Assembly (NCBI RefSeq): GCF_026248825.1
Contig: NZ_CP110973.1
Coordinates: 6,035,501 to 6,099,500 of the forward strand
DNA from: Larkinella insperata
GTDB lineage: Bacteria; Bacteroidota; Bacteroidia; Cytophagales; Spirosomataceae
Length of the DNA: 64,000 nt
Direction of reading: 5' to 3'
Shown here: positions 40,859 through 49,544 of the stretch, piece by piece
Numbering within the stretch: position 1 is the stretch's first letter
Layout of the letters: each line of letters starts with the position of its first letter
Notes under the pieces: model-generated
The model's database searches: none
Told to the model about the DNA's origin: nothing
The model's input: only the letters and a program-made list of their open reading frames with translations
Program-made: the position numbers and the translations under genes

Positions 40859-41494
40859 ATGGCACTCCGATTAGGTGACATTGCTCCGGATTTCACCGCT
40901 GAAACCACCGAGGGCACCATCAATTTCCACGAATGGCTGGGCAATTCCTGGGGAATGATCTTTTCCCACCCCGCCGATTTTACCCCCGTATGCACGACCG
41001 AGCTGGGTCGAACGGCTCAATTAAAAGATGAGTTCGAAAAGCGCGGGGTTAAGGTCATAGCGGTCAGCGTTGATCCGCTCGATTCCCACCGGGAGTGGGT
41101 GAAAGACATCAACGAGACCCAGAACACCACGGTCGATTTTCCGCTGATTGCCGACCACGACCGTAAAGTGGCCGAACTCTACGACATGATTCACCCCAAT
41201 GCGTCGGAAAAAGCGACCGTTCGCTCGGTGTTCATCATTGGTCCCGATAAAAAAATCAAACTGACGCTGACATACCCGGCTTCGACGGGCCGCAACTTCT
41301 TCGAAATCCTGCGGGTCATCGATTCGCTGCAACTGACGGCCAATTACCAGGTGGCTACCCCCGCCGACTGGCAGGAAGGCCAGGATGTGATTGTCGTACC
41401 GGCCGTCAGCACCGAGGACGCCGTGAAGAAATTCCCAAAAGGCGTCAACATCGTAAAGCCGTATCTGCGGACCACTCCGCAACCCAATAAATAA
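40859..41494 (+). CDS. 1-Cys peroxiredoxin (Prx6 type)
   Basis: 211 residues from the ATG at 40859. The peroxidatic site is PADFTPVCTTELG, which carries the only cysteine. The Prx6-type C-terminal extension (TPADWQEGQDVIVVPAVS) is present. It should reduce peroxides in the cytoplasm using an outside thiol donor. A terminator follows. Upstream, TTTTG at about 40799-40803 and TAGTATTG at 40827-40834 may form a promoter, but the 23-bp spacing is long. Confidence 0.95.
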   Translation: MALRLGDIAPDFTAETTEGTINFHEWLGNSWGMIFSHPADFTPVCTTELGRTAQLKDEFEKRGVKVIAVSVDPLDSHREWVKDINETQNTTVDFPLIADHDRKVAELYDMIHPNASEKATVRSVFIIGPDKKIKLTLTYPASTGRNFFEILRVIDSLQLTANYQVATPADWQEGQDVIVVPAVSTEDAVKKFPKGVNIVKPYLRTTPQPNK

Positions 41495-41511
41495 GGTTTC
41501 GGCCTGAACCT

Positions 41512-41560
41512 AAAACGGGTGCTGACTGGTTTCTGAGCCATCAGCACCCGTTTTTGTTTT
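41512..41560 (+). terminator. Intrinsic terminator after peroxiredoxin
   Basis: A 14-bp stem (41512-41525 and 41541-41554) with a 15-nt loop, followed by a T-rich run to 41560. It lies 18 bp after the stop. Confidence 0.9.
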
Positions 41561-41645
41561 ACAGCCCACCGGAATTTGCCTCATTTTTTCGAACATTCTC
41601 TTTTTCTCCTGGTTTGGTTTGTGTAATCACTATTAAACAAACGTT

Positions 41646-41918
41646 ATGAACGTCTTAGAACGCAATCCAACCAAAGGATCGGTGAAAAACCCGAATCCAT
41701 CGCACAAAGAGGGACCTGTGGCTGAAGCTATCGAAGAGCAAACCGCCAAACTGCCATCTGATCTGTTTCTGTGGGCTTCCGTAGCATCGATGGGTGTTTC
41801 CCTGTTTTATAAGTTTCAACATGAAAATGACAAGGCTTTGTTCGTCGGCCAGTGGGCAGCACCCTTTTTGCTGTTAGGTCTCTACAACAAAATTGTGAAG
41901 CTGGAAGGCCACGATTAA
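41646..41918 (+). CDS. Small membrane protein of unknown function (90 aa)
   Basis: 90 residues. The hydrophilic N-terminus (NPTKGSVKNPNPSHKEGPVA) is followed by two hydrophobic stretches (DLFLWASVASMGVSLFYKF, WAAPFLLLGLYNKI) that could be two short membrane helices. No family recognised, though similar small proteins are common in Cytophagales. The spacing to the GH25 gene is 103 bp. Confidence 0.7.
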   Translation: MNVLERNPTKGSVKNPNPSHKEGPVAEAIEEQTAKLPSDLFLWASVASMGVSLFYKFQHENDKALFVGQWAAPFLLLGLYNKIVKLEGHD

Positions 41919-42021
41919 TCCGAAAAAGCCCTGAAGAAGAGAGGCAGAACGGAAAGGGGTAATGGTAACATTCCTTTGTCCATTCTTCCTCTCTTCTTTT
42001 TTCTCCTTATTTTTGCCCGGT

Positions 42022-42807
42022 ATGAGCCAGATTGTTCTGTATTTATATCGGAAAAGAAAGTACCTCCGCTGGCCCTTTTTGGCGTTCTGTCTTCTGGTGG
42101 TCGGTCTCTGGTGGTACCGTTCCCTCGAAAAGGTCAATGAATTACAGTGGCAATATGTAAACGGCTACGGGATTCGGATGCCGCTGAAGTACACCATTCA
42201 CGGCATTGACGTTTCACACCACAACAGCCGGATCAACTGGAAACGCGTCTGTCAGGCCCAGGCCAACGGCGTAAGCCTGCAATTTGTTTTTGTAAAGGCC
42301 ACCGAAGGCGCCACGCTGGTTGACCGCCGGTTTAAACACAACTGGAAGGAAGCCCGGAAGGCCGGTTTGATGCGCGGTGCCTACCATTTTTACCATCCCA
42401 AGCGCGATCCCGCCAAACAAGCCCGGAATTTCATCAACACCGTCACGCTCAAACCCGGTGACTTCGCCCCCGTGCTGGACCTCGAACGCAACGACAAAGG
42501 CCGGGTGCCCGCCGATAAGTTGATTGCCGATATTCGCGTCTGGCTGCGCCTGGTGGAAGATCATTACGGGATGCGGCCCATTATTTATGTCAACCGGCAT
42601 TTCTATTTGCTCTACATTGCCGGTAACTTTGACGATTACCCGCTCTGGCTTGCCGATTATTCCAGCGATACACCCCGCCAGTTTAAGGCGGACCGCTTGT
42701 ATATTTGGCAGCATAACGAAAAAGGCTCTGTAGACGGAATCCGCGGAAAAGTCGACTTTAACGTATTCGTTTGCGAACCCGAACGATTGAAAGAAATTTG
42801 TCTTTGA
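42022..42807 (+). CDS. GH25 lysozyme-like muramidase, membrane-anchored
   Basis: 261 residues from the ATG at 42022. An N-terminal membrane helix (residues 15-31) follows a basic start. The GH25 domain has GIDVSHHN (Asp63), VFVKATEG (Glu95) and the catalytic DxE in PVLDLE (Asp153, Glu155), and later LWLADYSS and YIWQHNEKGSVDGIRGKVDFN. It should cleave MurNAc-GlcNAc bonds of peptidoglycan. The pgi gene starts 11 bp later, so they may share a transcript. Confidence 0.93.
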   Translation: MSQIVLYLYRKRKYLRWPFLAFCLLVVGLWWYRSLEKVNELQWQYVNGYGIRMPLKYTIHGIDVSHHNSRINWKRVCQAQANGVSLQFVFVKATEGATLVDRRFKHNWKEARKAGLMRGAYHFYHPKRDPAKQARNFINTVTLKPGDFAPVLDLERNDKGRVPADKLIADIRVWLRLVEDHYGMRPIIYVNRHFYLLYIAGNFDDYPLWLADYSSDTPRQFKADRLYIWQHNEKGSVDGIRGKVDFNVFVCEPERLKEICL

Positions 42808-42818
42808 CCCCAAATCCA

Positions 42819-44489
42819 ATGTTACCTACCCAATCTTTCCTCCAACTTCCTGCTTATCAGCAGTTGCAGAACCACTATCAGCAAATTAAAGACCGTCACC
42901 TGCGGGATTTGTTTGCCGAAAATCCAAAACGGTTTGACCATTTCTCACTGCGGTTTGAAGACATTCTGGTCGATTTCTCCAAAAACCGGATCGACAACGA
43001 AACCCTGACCCTGCTGCGCCGACTGGCCAGTGAAGCGGGCCTTTCCGAAGCCATTGAAAAAATGTTTTCCGGCGACCGCATCAACGCAACCGAAAACCGT
43101 TCCGTTCTGCACGTAGCCCTGCGAAACCGCTCCAACTCCCCCATCGAGGTAGACGGCAAGGATGTTATGCCGGAGGTAAACGTCGTGCTCGACAAAATGA
43201 AAAGCTTCGCCGACCGCCTTACTTCGGGCGAATGGAAAGGCTATACCGGGAAACCGATCACGCAGTTGGTCAACATTGGCATTGGCGGTTCGGATCTGGG
43301 TCCGGTTATGGTCACGACGGCGCTGAAGCCGTATGCCGTTCAGAAGGATGGGAAGCCGCAATTTGGAGTCCATTTTGTTTCGAACGTCGATGGTGTGCAC
43401 ATCTACGAAACACTCCAGGACCTCGATCCGGAAACGACGCTGTTCATGATCGCGTCGAAAACTTTCACGACGCAGGAAACCATGGCCAACGCCCACTCGG
43501 CCCGCGACTGGTTTCTCAAGCACGCCCAGGACGAATCGGCGGTGGCAAAACATTTTGTTGCCATTTCCACCAATAAGTCGGAGGTTGAAAAATTTGGCAT
43601 CGACCCCGAAAACATGTTTGTCTTCTGGGATTGGGTCGGCGGACGGTATTCGCTCTGGTCGGCCATCGGTCTGTCGATAGCCTGTTACATCGGATTCGAA
43701 AATTTTGCGGAATTGCTGGAAGGTGGTCACGCGATGGATCAGCACTTCAAAAACACGCCCCTGGAGGAAAATATTCCGGCGACACTGGCCCTGGTCGGCA
43801 TCTGGTACAATAATTTTTTCGGGGCCGAATCGCACGCGATTTTACCGTACGATCAATACATGAGCCGGTTTGCCGCTTATTTCCAGCAGGGCGATATGGA
43901 GAGCAACGGAAAGTCTGTCGACCGGAACGGCCAGCCAGCGGCTTACCAGACCGGCCCGGTAATCTGGGGCGAACCCGGCACGAACGGCCAGCACGCTTTT
44001 TACCAGCTCATTCACCAGGGCACCAAGCTGATTCCCTGCGACTTCATCGCACCGGCCATTAGCCACCGGCCGCTGGGAGAACACCATAACATGCTGCTTT
44101 CCAACTTCTTTGCCCAAACCGAAGCCCTGATGAACGGCAAATCCGGCGAAGAAGTCGTAAGCGAGTTGGAGAAGTCGGGAAAAACCAGGGAAGAAGTCGA
44201 ACTGCTGATGCCGTTTAAGGTCTTCTCGGGAAATCGCCCCACGAACTCGATTCTCGTCAAGCAGATCACCCCCCGGACGCTCGGCAGTTTGATTGCGCTG
44301 TACGAACACAAGATTTTCACCCAGGGCGTTATCTGGAATATCTTTAGTTTTGACCAGTGGGGCGTTGAATTAGGTAAGCAACTGGCGAACCGCATCCTGC
44401 CAGAACTGACCGACAACCAACCGGTCTCTTCACACGACAGCTCAACGAATGGATTGATTAATTATTTTAAAGAATTACGTCGGTCGTAA
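42819..44489 (+). CDS. pgi: Glucose-6-phosphate isomerase
   Basis: 556 residues from the ATG at 42819. Family signatures are clear: IGIGGSDLGPVM, SKTFTTQETMANA, FWDWVGGRYSLWSAIGLS and the C-terminal EHKIFTQGVIWNIFSFDQWG. It converts glucose-6-phosphate to fructose-6-phosphate in the cytoplasm. It follows the GH25 gene by 11 bp and ends in a terminator. Confidence 0.98.
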   Translation: MLPTQSFLQLPAYQQLQNHYQQIKDRHLRDLFAENPKRFDHFSLRFEDILVDFSKNRIDNETLTLLRRLASEAGLSEAIEKMFSGDRINATENRSVLHVALRNRSNSPIEVDGKDVMPEVNVVLDKMKSFADRLTSGEWKGYTGKPITQLVNIGIGGSDLGPVMVTTALKPYAVQKDGKPQFGVHFVSNVDGVHIYETLQDLDPETTLFMIASKTFTTQETMANAHSARDWFLKHAQDESAVAKHFVAISTNKSEVEKFGIDPENMFVFWDWVGGRYSLWSAIGLSIACYIGFENFAELLEGGHAMDQHFKNTPLEENIPATLALVGIWYNNFFGAESHAILPYDQYMSRFAAYFQQGDMESNGKSVDRNGQPAAYQTGPVIWGEPGTNGQHAFYQLIHQGTKLIPCDFIAPAISHRPLGEHHNMLLSNFFAQTEALMNGKSGEEVVSELEKSGKTREEVELLMPFKVFSGNRPTNSILVKQITPRTLGSLIALYEHKIFTQGVIWNIFSFDQWGVELGKQLANRILPELTDNQPVSSHDSSTNGLINYFKELRRS

Positions 44490-44517
44490 ACAATCCAAGA
44501 ATTCCGTGGTTTAAGAG

Positions 44518-44561
44518 GTGTATGTGGTGACATACACCCGCTTCGGCGGTCTGATTTTTTT
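44518..44561 (+). terminator. Stacked hairpins, terminator after pgi
   Basis: GTGTATG/CATACAC (44518-44524 and 44531-44537) is directly followed by CCGC-TTCG-GCGG (44538-44549), a stable TTCG tetraloop, then a run of seven T ending at 44561. It ends pgi transcription 26 bp before the next start. Confidence 0.75.
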
Positions 44562-44586
44562 ACAAAACTTCAACAACGTTATAATC

Positions 44587-45429
44587 ATGAAACGCAACAG
44601 TACAATGCTTGCGCTTTGCCTTTTGGGAACGTGGAGCGCATTTGCTCAGACCATTTCGTCCGATACGACCAGAACGACGACAACAACTGTAACTACCAGC
44701 CAAACTGATACAACCTATCGCTCCAACTCGGCGAATTCGTCCAGCTCTACGATGGATAACACGTCGACCACCACACCAGCGAACAGTTCTTCGTATTCGA
44801 CGACGCCCAGCAACAGCAGCTCATCCATGTCTAGCTCTGCCACCGACAACAGCAGCCGGGAAACGCGCACCAAACGCGAGAAAGCAGAGAAACCTTACAA
44901 AGCATTCACCGGCGGTTTTTACGTGGGTGCCAACACAACCCGCTACAAAGGTGAAGACATCGATGGCGACAACCCATCAGGCCGTCTGGGCTACCAGATT
45001 GGTGCCTTCGTGCGGGGTGGTGGCCGGTTGTACGGTCAGTTAGGGGTTGAGTATTTTGCGTCCAGCTCCAACTATTTCCGCCCCGGTGACGGTTCTTCGC
45101 TTTCGGATATTTCCGGACGAATCAACACCAAATGGCTGCAAATCCCGGTACTTGTGGGTGTGAAACTGGCGCAGTCTGAGCGCGGTATTTCCGCCGTACG
45201 TCTGGGTGTTGGTGCTGAATACGCCAACCGGTTGAGCGGTAGCAACACCATTGAAATTGACAACGACGAGATTAAAAGCGGAACCTTCCTGGGGCTGGTC
45301 AACCTGGGCTTTGATGTAGGTCCTGTGCTGATCGATCTGATGTACCACCACGGTTTCTCGGACGCTATCGGCGGATTCAATAATTCGCAACGTCGGTCAC
45401 TGGGTGTAAACTTCGGCTTTAAGTTCTAA
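44587..45429 (+). CDS. Outer-membrane beta-barrel (porin/PorT-like) with Ser/Thr-rich linker
   Basis: 280 residues from the ATG at 44587. A signal peptide ends near SAFAQ. Residues about 20-95 are a low-complexity Ser/Thr/Asn linker, then a basic stretch (RETRTKREKAEKP). The rest shows alternating beta strands (FTGGFYVGANTTRYKGE, LYGQLGVEYFASSS) and ends in aromatic SLGVNFGFKF, a typical outer-membrane barrel C-terminus. The exact role is unknown. Confidence 0.87.
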   Translation: MKRNSTMLALCLLGTWSAFAQTISSDTTRTTTTTVTTSQTDTTYRSNSANSSSSTMDNTSTTTPANSSSYSTTPSNSSSSMSSSATDNSSRETRTKREKAEKPYKAFTGGFYVGANTTRYKGEDIDGDNPSGRLGYQIGAFVRGGGRLYGQLGVEYFASSSNYFRPGDGSSLSDISGRINTKWLQIPVLVGVKLAQSERGISAVRLGVGAEYANRLSGSNTIEIDNDEIKSGTFLGLVNLGFDVGPVLIDLMYHHGFSDAIGGFNNSQRRSLGVNFGFKF

Positions 45430-45451
45430 GTAGCGTGCTGTTTCCTAGTTG

Positions 45452-45488
45452 AACGGTGCCACGGCTCAAATTCGTGGCACCGTTTTTT
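45452..45488 (+). terminator. Intrinsic terminator between barrel gene and hisS
   Basis: A 12-bp stem (45452-45463 and 45473-45484), 9-nt loop, with a run of T to 45488. It lies between the stops of two convergent genes. Confidence 0.9.
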
Positions 45489-45489
45489 A

Positions 45490-46869
45490 TTATAGCAGCG
45501 TAGCCTCCTGCGCTATCTTTTCCACAATCTGGTCGGCCGTTAGCTTTTGCTGCTCCCCCGTTACCATATTCTTAAGCGTCAGTTGACCCGTCTGGATTTC
45601 TTCCGAACCGATCAGAACAACGTACGGAATCCGCTTGGCATTGGCGTAATCCAGTTGTTTCTTCACTTTCGCCGTATCCGGATACGCTTCCGCCGAAATA
45701 TTACTGGCCCGCAGCTGACTCAGCAGAGGCAACCCAATCGAGCGCCCCTCTGCATCCAGGTGAACCACCAGTACTTGGGTTGACTGCAAGCCGGTTTCGG
45801 GAAACAACTTCAATTCTTCCATCACGTCGTAAATCCGATCGACGCCCAGCGAAATTCCTACGCCCGACAGGCCCGGCATTCCGAATGCCCCGGTTAGGTT
45901 ATCGTAACGACCGCCCCCGCTGATGCTGCCGATCTGCACTCCGTTGGCTTTTACCTCGAAAATGGCACCGGTGTAGTAAGACAACCCCCGGGCCAGCGTT
46001 ACGTCCAGTTGAATTCGGGCATCGGCCAATCCGTACTGCGCCACCAGCGCCCAGACTTCCTCCAATTCCGCAACGCCTTTCAAGCCCACTTCCGAGCCCG
46101 CCAGCCAGGTTTTCAATTGCGCAAAAGCCGCCTGAGTTTCGGTTGGAAACTGAAACATGGGTTCCAGCTTTTCAATGGATCCGTCCGAAAAACCGCGCTG
46201 CTTCAATTCTTCCACCACTTTTTCCTTCCCGATTTTGTCGAGCTTATCAATGGCAACAGCCAGCGGTCCCTCCTGCCCTTCGGCCCCAACCACCTCTGAA
46301 ATACCAGTCAAAATCTTCCGGTTATTGATTTTTACCGTAAAATCCCGAATGCCGAGATTGCGCAGACTCTCGTGCAGCATCAGGACGATTTCCGCTTCGC
46401 ACAGCAGCGAGTCCGTCCCTACTACATCGGCGTCGCACTGCACAAACTCCCGGTAACGACCCTTCTGAGGCCGGTCGGCCCGCCAGACCGGCTGAATCTG
46501 ATACCGTTTAAACGGCATGGCCAGGGCGTGCCGGTTCATGACTACGTAGCGGGCGAAGGGCACCGTTAGATCGTAACGTAGTCCTTTTTCCGAAATTTTC
46601 AGCGTTAACTTCCGGGCATTTTCCTGCCAGTCGGCTCCGGTCAAACCGTTGGCAAAGTCGCCCGAATTAAGAATCTTAAACAGCAATTGATCCCCTTCCT
46701 CGCCGTATTTTCCCATCAGCACCGACAGGTTTTCGAGGGCGGGTGTTTCAATGGGTTGAAAGCCATAACGCCGGAATGTCTGCCGGATGGTTTCCAGCAG
46801 AAAAAGCCGTTTGCTCATTTGCTCCGGCCCAAAATCGCGGGTTCCGCGGGGTACACTCGGTTTTTGCAT
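45490..46869 (-). CDS. hisS: Histidyl-tRNA synthetase
   Basis: 459 residues. Class II synthetase features are RGTRDFGPEQM, the motif 2 region KRYQIQPVWRADRPQKGRYREFVQCDAD (key: QPVWRADRPQKGRYREF), LTGISEVVGAEGQEG and the catalytic-site SISGGGRYDNLTGAF. It charges tRNA-His. The start at 46869 precedes PRGTRDF at the usual distance. A TATTTTTG box (minus, 46874-46881) ends only 4 bp before the ATG, so the transcript may be nearly leaderless. Confidence 0.98.
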   Translation of the reverse strand: MQKPSVPRGTRDFGPEQMSKRLFLLETIRQTFRRYGFQPIETPALENLSVLMGKYGEEGDQLLFKILNSGDFANGLTGADWQENARKLTLKISEKGLRYDLTVPFARYVVMNRHALAMPFKRYQIQPVWRADRPQKGRYREFVQCDADVVGTDSLLCEAEIVLMLHESLRNLGIRDFTVKINNRKILTGISEVVGAEGQEGPLAVAIDKLDKIGKEKVVEELKQRGFSDGSIEKLEPMFQFPTETQAAFAQLKTWLAGSEVGLKGVAELEEVWALVAQYGLADARIQLDVTLARGLSYYTGAIFEVKANGVQIGSISGGGRYDNLTGAFGMPGLSGVGISLGVDRIYDVMEELKLFPETGLQSTQVLVVHLDAEGRSIGLPLLSQLRASNISAEAYPDTAKVKKQLDYANAKRIPYVVLIGSEEIQTGQLTLKNMVTGEQQKLTADQIVEKIAQEATLL

Positions 46870-46901
46870 GGCGCAAAAATAGCAAGCCCGGCGGATAGAT
46901 T

Positions 46902-46933
46902 ATTGGTTTTGTGCAGCTTTTCCGCTAATTTTG
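46902..46933 (+). promoter_or_regulatory. Candidate promoter of the 55-aa basic protein
   Basis: TAATTTTG at 46926-46933 exactly fits TAnnTTTG; ATTG at 46902-46905, 20 bp upstream, is one base off TTTG. The expected start near 46940 gives a leader of about 30 nt. Confidence 0.55.
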
Positions 46934-46969
46934 CGGACCATTTGGAATCAACTTATTATTTATACAATC

Positions 46970-47137
46970 ATGGGAGTTACAGAACTGAAACGGAAGGACA
47001 AAAAAAATAAAGCGCGGGCCAACAACAAAACGGCGAAAATCAAACAATTGCTACGCCGTCCTGACATCAAAAACGTTGATGTAGACGCGATCAAAGCCTC
47101 TTTTGCGGAGAAAAAAGGCCAGACAACGGAAGCGTAA
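46970..47137 (+). CDS. Small, very basic protein (55 aa)
   Basis: 55 residues from the ATG at 46970. The first 35 residues are rich in Lys/Arg (KRKDKKNKARANNKTAKIKQ), then DIKNVDVDAIKASFAEKKG. This looks like a small nucleic-acid or ribosome-associated protein, conserved in character but of unknown function. A near-perfect promoter lies upstream and the neighbour is hisS, divergent. A run of T at 47161-47168 may mark the transcript end. Confidence 0.7.
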   Translation: MGVTELKRKDKKNKARANNKTAKIKQLLRRPDIKNVDVDAIKASFAEKKGQTTEA

Positions 47138-47197
47138 GCTACCGGGTCGGCTGCTCAGTTTTTTTTGCAAACTGGTCACTGTCACTTGATTGCCTCG

Positions 47198-47536
47198 TTA
47201 CGCTCGACGGACGGGGTTTTCTTTTTTTTGCCGCTCCCGTAGCATCTTTTTCAGGTACCGGCGAATTGTTCTGCGGTTTTCAATTCGCACCCGGAAAATA
47301 ATAGCCTGCCCAAACAGCGCAATTCCAGCGTTGATGACGATGAGGCTATACGTTCCGAGCAGAAACCAGCGGTTGAATGGTTCGTTGGCGTGCATTAGGT
47401 TCGCAGCCTGGCTAAACACGCACAAGCCGTAGCCAATCAGCATGAGGCTGAAAGGAGCCAGCAAAAGCCATTTGGTGCGCGTACTCATTCGCTTAAGAAG
47501 TCGCCGACCGGGAGGTTTAGAAGAAGCGATGGCCAT
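47198..47536 (-). CDS. Small membrane protein of unknown function (112 aa)
   Basis: 112 residues with two membrane helices (WLLLAPFSLMLIGYGLCVFS and LLGTYSLIVINAGIALFGQA) and basic ends (ENRRTIRRYLKKMLRERQ). No family recognised. The positive-inside rule puts both ends in the cytoplasm. Downstream is a 60-bp gap to the basic small protein, convergent. Confidence 0.78.
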   Translation of the reverse strand: MAIASSKPPGRRLLKRMSTRTKWLLLAPFSLMLIGYGLCVFSQAANLMHANEPFNRWFLLGTYSLIVINAGIALFGQAIIFRVRIENRRTIRRYLKKMLRERQKKENPVRRA

Positions 47537-47672
47537 CGTGTTTATTTTCTACGTGGATCAAAGCTCTAATTTAACAGACGAAGTCGCATTTCTTTTATAA
47601 TCTGTTAATAATTGCTTATTCGGACCCAATACGGCCACTGTCGGTTGACTGGGCTTCCGAGTTTGAGGGGGT

Positions 47673-48437
47673 ATGAAACAGCTCATCAGCTTTATATTAC
47701 GCAACGTACCGCGCCCGGCCTTACAGCGCGTCAGCCATTACGCCATGAAAGTGATGATGGTTTTCTACCGGGGAAACAACGTGGAATGCACGGTTTGCGG
47801 CAAACACTTCCGGGAGTTTATGCCGTTTGGCCGAACCAACCCGCGCCCGAATGCCCTGTGTCCGAACTGCCTGGCCCTGGAACGGCACCGGCTGATGAAC
47901 CTCTACCTGGAGCGTAAAACCAATTTCTACCGGGATCCGCTGAAGGTGCTGCACGTGGCCCCGGAATACTGCTTTATCGACCGGTTCGATAAATTACCCA
48001 ACCTGGATTACATCACCGCCGACATTGAGTCCCCCCTGGCGAAGGTGAAGATGGATATTCATCAGATTCCGTTTCCCGACAACACGTTCGATGTGGCGTT
48101 TTGCAACCACGTGATGGAGCACGTGGAGGACGACGTGAAAGCCAGCAGCGAGCTCCACCGCGTCCTGAAACCCGGCGGTTGGGCCATCATCCAGTCTCCG
48201 ATTGATTACAACCTCCCCACCACCTTCGAGGACCCCACCGTTACCGACCCGAAGGAGCGGGAACGGCTTTTCTGGCAGAGCGACCACCTGCGGCTTTTTG
48301 GCCGGGACTACGCACAGCGGCTGGCCAAAGGCGGCTTTACCGTGATCGAGGATCGGTTCGTTTTTGATTTGCCCAGGGAAGAAGTCAAACGGTTTTCCCT
48401 GCCCGCTGGCGAGGTCATTTACCTCTGTAAAAAGTAA
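47673..48437 (+). CDS. SAM-dependent methyltransferase with N-terminal zinc motif
   Basis: 254 residues. An N-terminal CTVC and a CPNC (NALCPNCLALERHR) form a likely zinc site at residues 38-75. The class I methyltransferase domain has LHVAPEYCF, LDYITADIESPLAKVK, FDVAFCNHVMEHVEDD and LHRVLKPGGWAII. Such zinc-knuckle methyltransferases occur in polysaccharide or lipid clusters; the substrate is unknown. It converges on an epimerase gene 16 bp away. Confidence 0.87.
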   Translation: MKQLISFILRNVPRPALQRVSHYAMKVMMVFYRGNNVECTVCGKHFREFMPFGRTNPRPNALCPNCLALERHRLMNLYLERKTNFYRDPLKVLHVAPEYCFIDRFDKLPNLDYITADIESPLAKVKMDIHQIPFPDNTFDVAFCNHVMEHVEDDVKASSELHRVLKPGGWAIIQSPIDYNLPTTFEDPTVTDPKERERLFWQSDHLRLFGRDYAQRLAKGGFTVIEDRFVFDLPREEVKRFSLPAGEVIYLCKK

Positions 48438-48453
48438 TTGCTTACCCGCTTCC

Positions 48454-49437
48454 TTACTCCACCGGATACGGTCCTTCCGAAAAGGTGCCGGTATGGTACC
48501 CTTTTGAACCGATTTGTTTCGCTAACGGACTTTTCAGGTCATCGCCCACGGCAAGGCGGTTGATAACGGCTTTGAAATCGTGCCGGGGCTGCCAGCCCAA
48601 TTCGGTTCTGGCCCGCTCGTTGACGTACACCCGGTCAATAGACGGCGGGAGTTGCCAGCCGCGACGCTGATACTCGGTCTGATACTTCGGCACCAACCGC
48701 GCAACTACCTGGGGCGCATCGGCCCGCAGTTCCGCCGTGTCGTTTGGCGAGAAAGGCGTTGTTGCGCTGATAATGTACGTTCCGAAGCCGATGGATCGCG
48801 CCCGTTCAGCCGCCAGCAGGTGGGCGCTTACGGCATCTTCGATGTCCACGCGCCGGAACAGATATTCATTGGCTTTTAGGTTATCGTCCGCGAACGTGTC
48901 CCGCACCCCCTTGTTGTCATCGTCTTCGGGGAAAAACCGGGAGGTTCGCAGGACCAGACAGGGCAGGCCGTAGTTCCGGTAAAAAAGCTGGCAGAGGTTT
49001 TCAGCGGCCGCCTTGGTCACTCCATAGATGTTCTTGGGAATGGGCGTTACGTCCTCCGTTATCCAGGCTGCGGGCACTCCGGGCGGGGGTACGAGCGCAT
49101 CTCCAAAAACGCTGGTTGTACTGGTAAAGATAAATTGCTGCACCCCGGCCCCCAACGACTCCTGCAACAGATGGAGGGTACCAGTGATGTTGGTATCAAT
49201 AAAGTCTTGATAAGTGTGGGTTGCCACGTGCGGTTTGTGCAGCGTTGCCGTGTGAAAAACCGTTTCTACGCCCACCAGACACTTCCTAACAAAATCGCGA
49301 TCGGTGATTGACCCAACGTGCGTTGTACAGGAAGATGCCAGAACATCAAGCCCAATAACCTCGTAACCCTGATTTTTTAACGTACGAACCAGGGCTTCAC
49401 CCAGGTGCCCGGTACTTCCAGTGACCAAGATTTTCAT
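48454..49437 (-). CDS. NAD-dependent epimerase/dehydratase (extended SDR)
   Basis: 327 residues. The Rossmann motif TGSTGHLGEAL starts at residue 7, and the catalytic Tyr-Lys pair is in YGVTKAA. Sugar-nucleotide epimerase or reductase activity is likely but the substrate is not clear. It runs in the same direction as a glycosyltransferase gene that ends 107 bp upstream. Confidence 0.9.
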   Translation of the reverse strand: MKILVTGSTGHLGEALVRTLKNQGYEVIGLDVLASSCTTHVGSITDRDFVRKCLVGVETVFHTATLHKPHVATHTYQDFIDTNITGTLHLLQESLGAGVQQFIFTSTTSVFGDALVPPPGVPAAWITEDVTPIPKNIYGVTKAAAENLCQLFYRNYGLPCLVLRTSRFFPEDDDNKGVRDTFADDNLKANEYLFRRVDIEDAVSAHLLAAERARSIGFGTYIISATTPFSPNDTAELRADAPQVVARLVPKYQTEYQRRGWQLPPSIDRVYVNERARTELGWQPRHDFKAVINRLAVGDDLKSPLAKQIGSKGYHTGTFSEGPYPVE

Positions 49438-49544
49438 GCGATAACCGTATTAGATATGTCTTTAGTCCGTGCAGCCCGGGAGCCGGCTTTTACACGGTCC
49501 ACGTTCTGCTCAACAAAGTGAACGTCTTGAAGAAAGGTGGTAAA

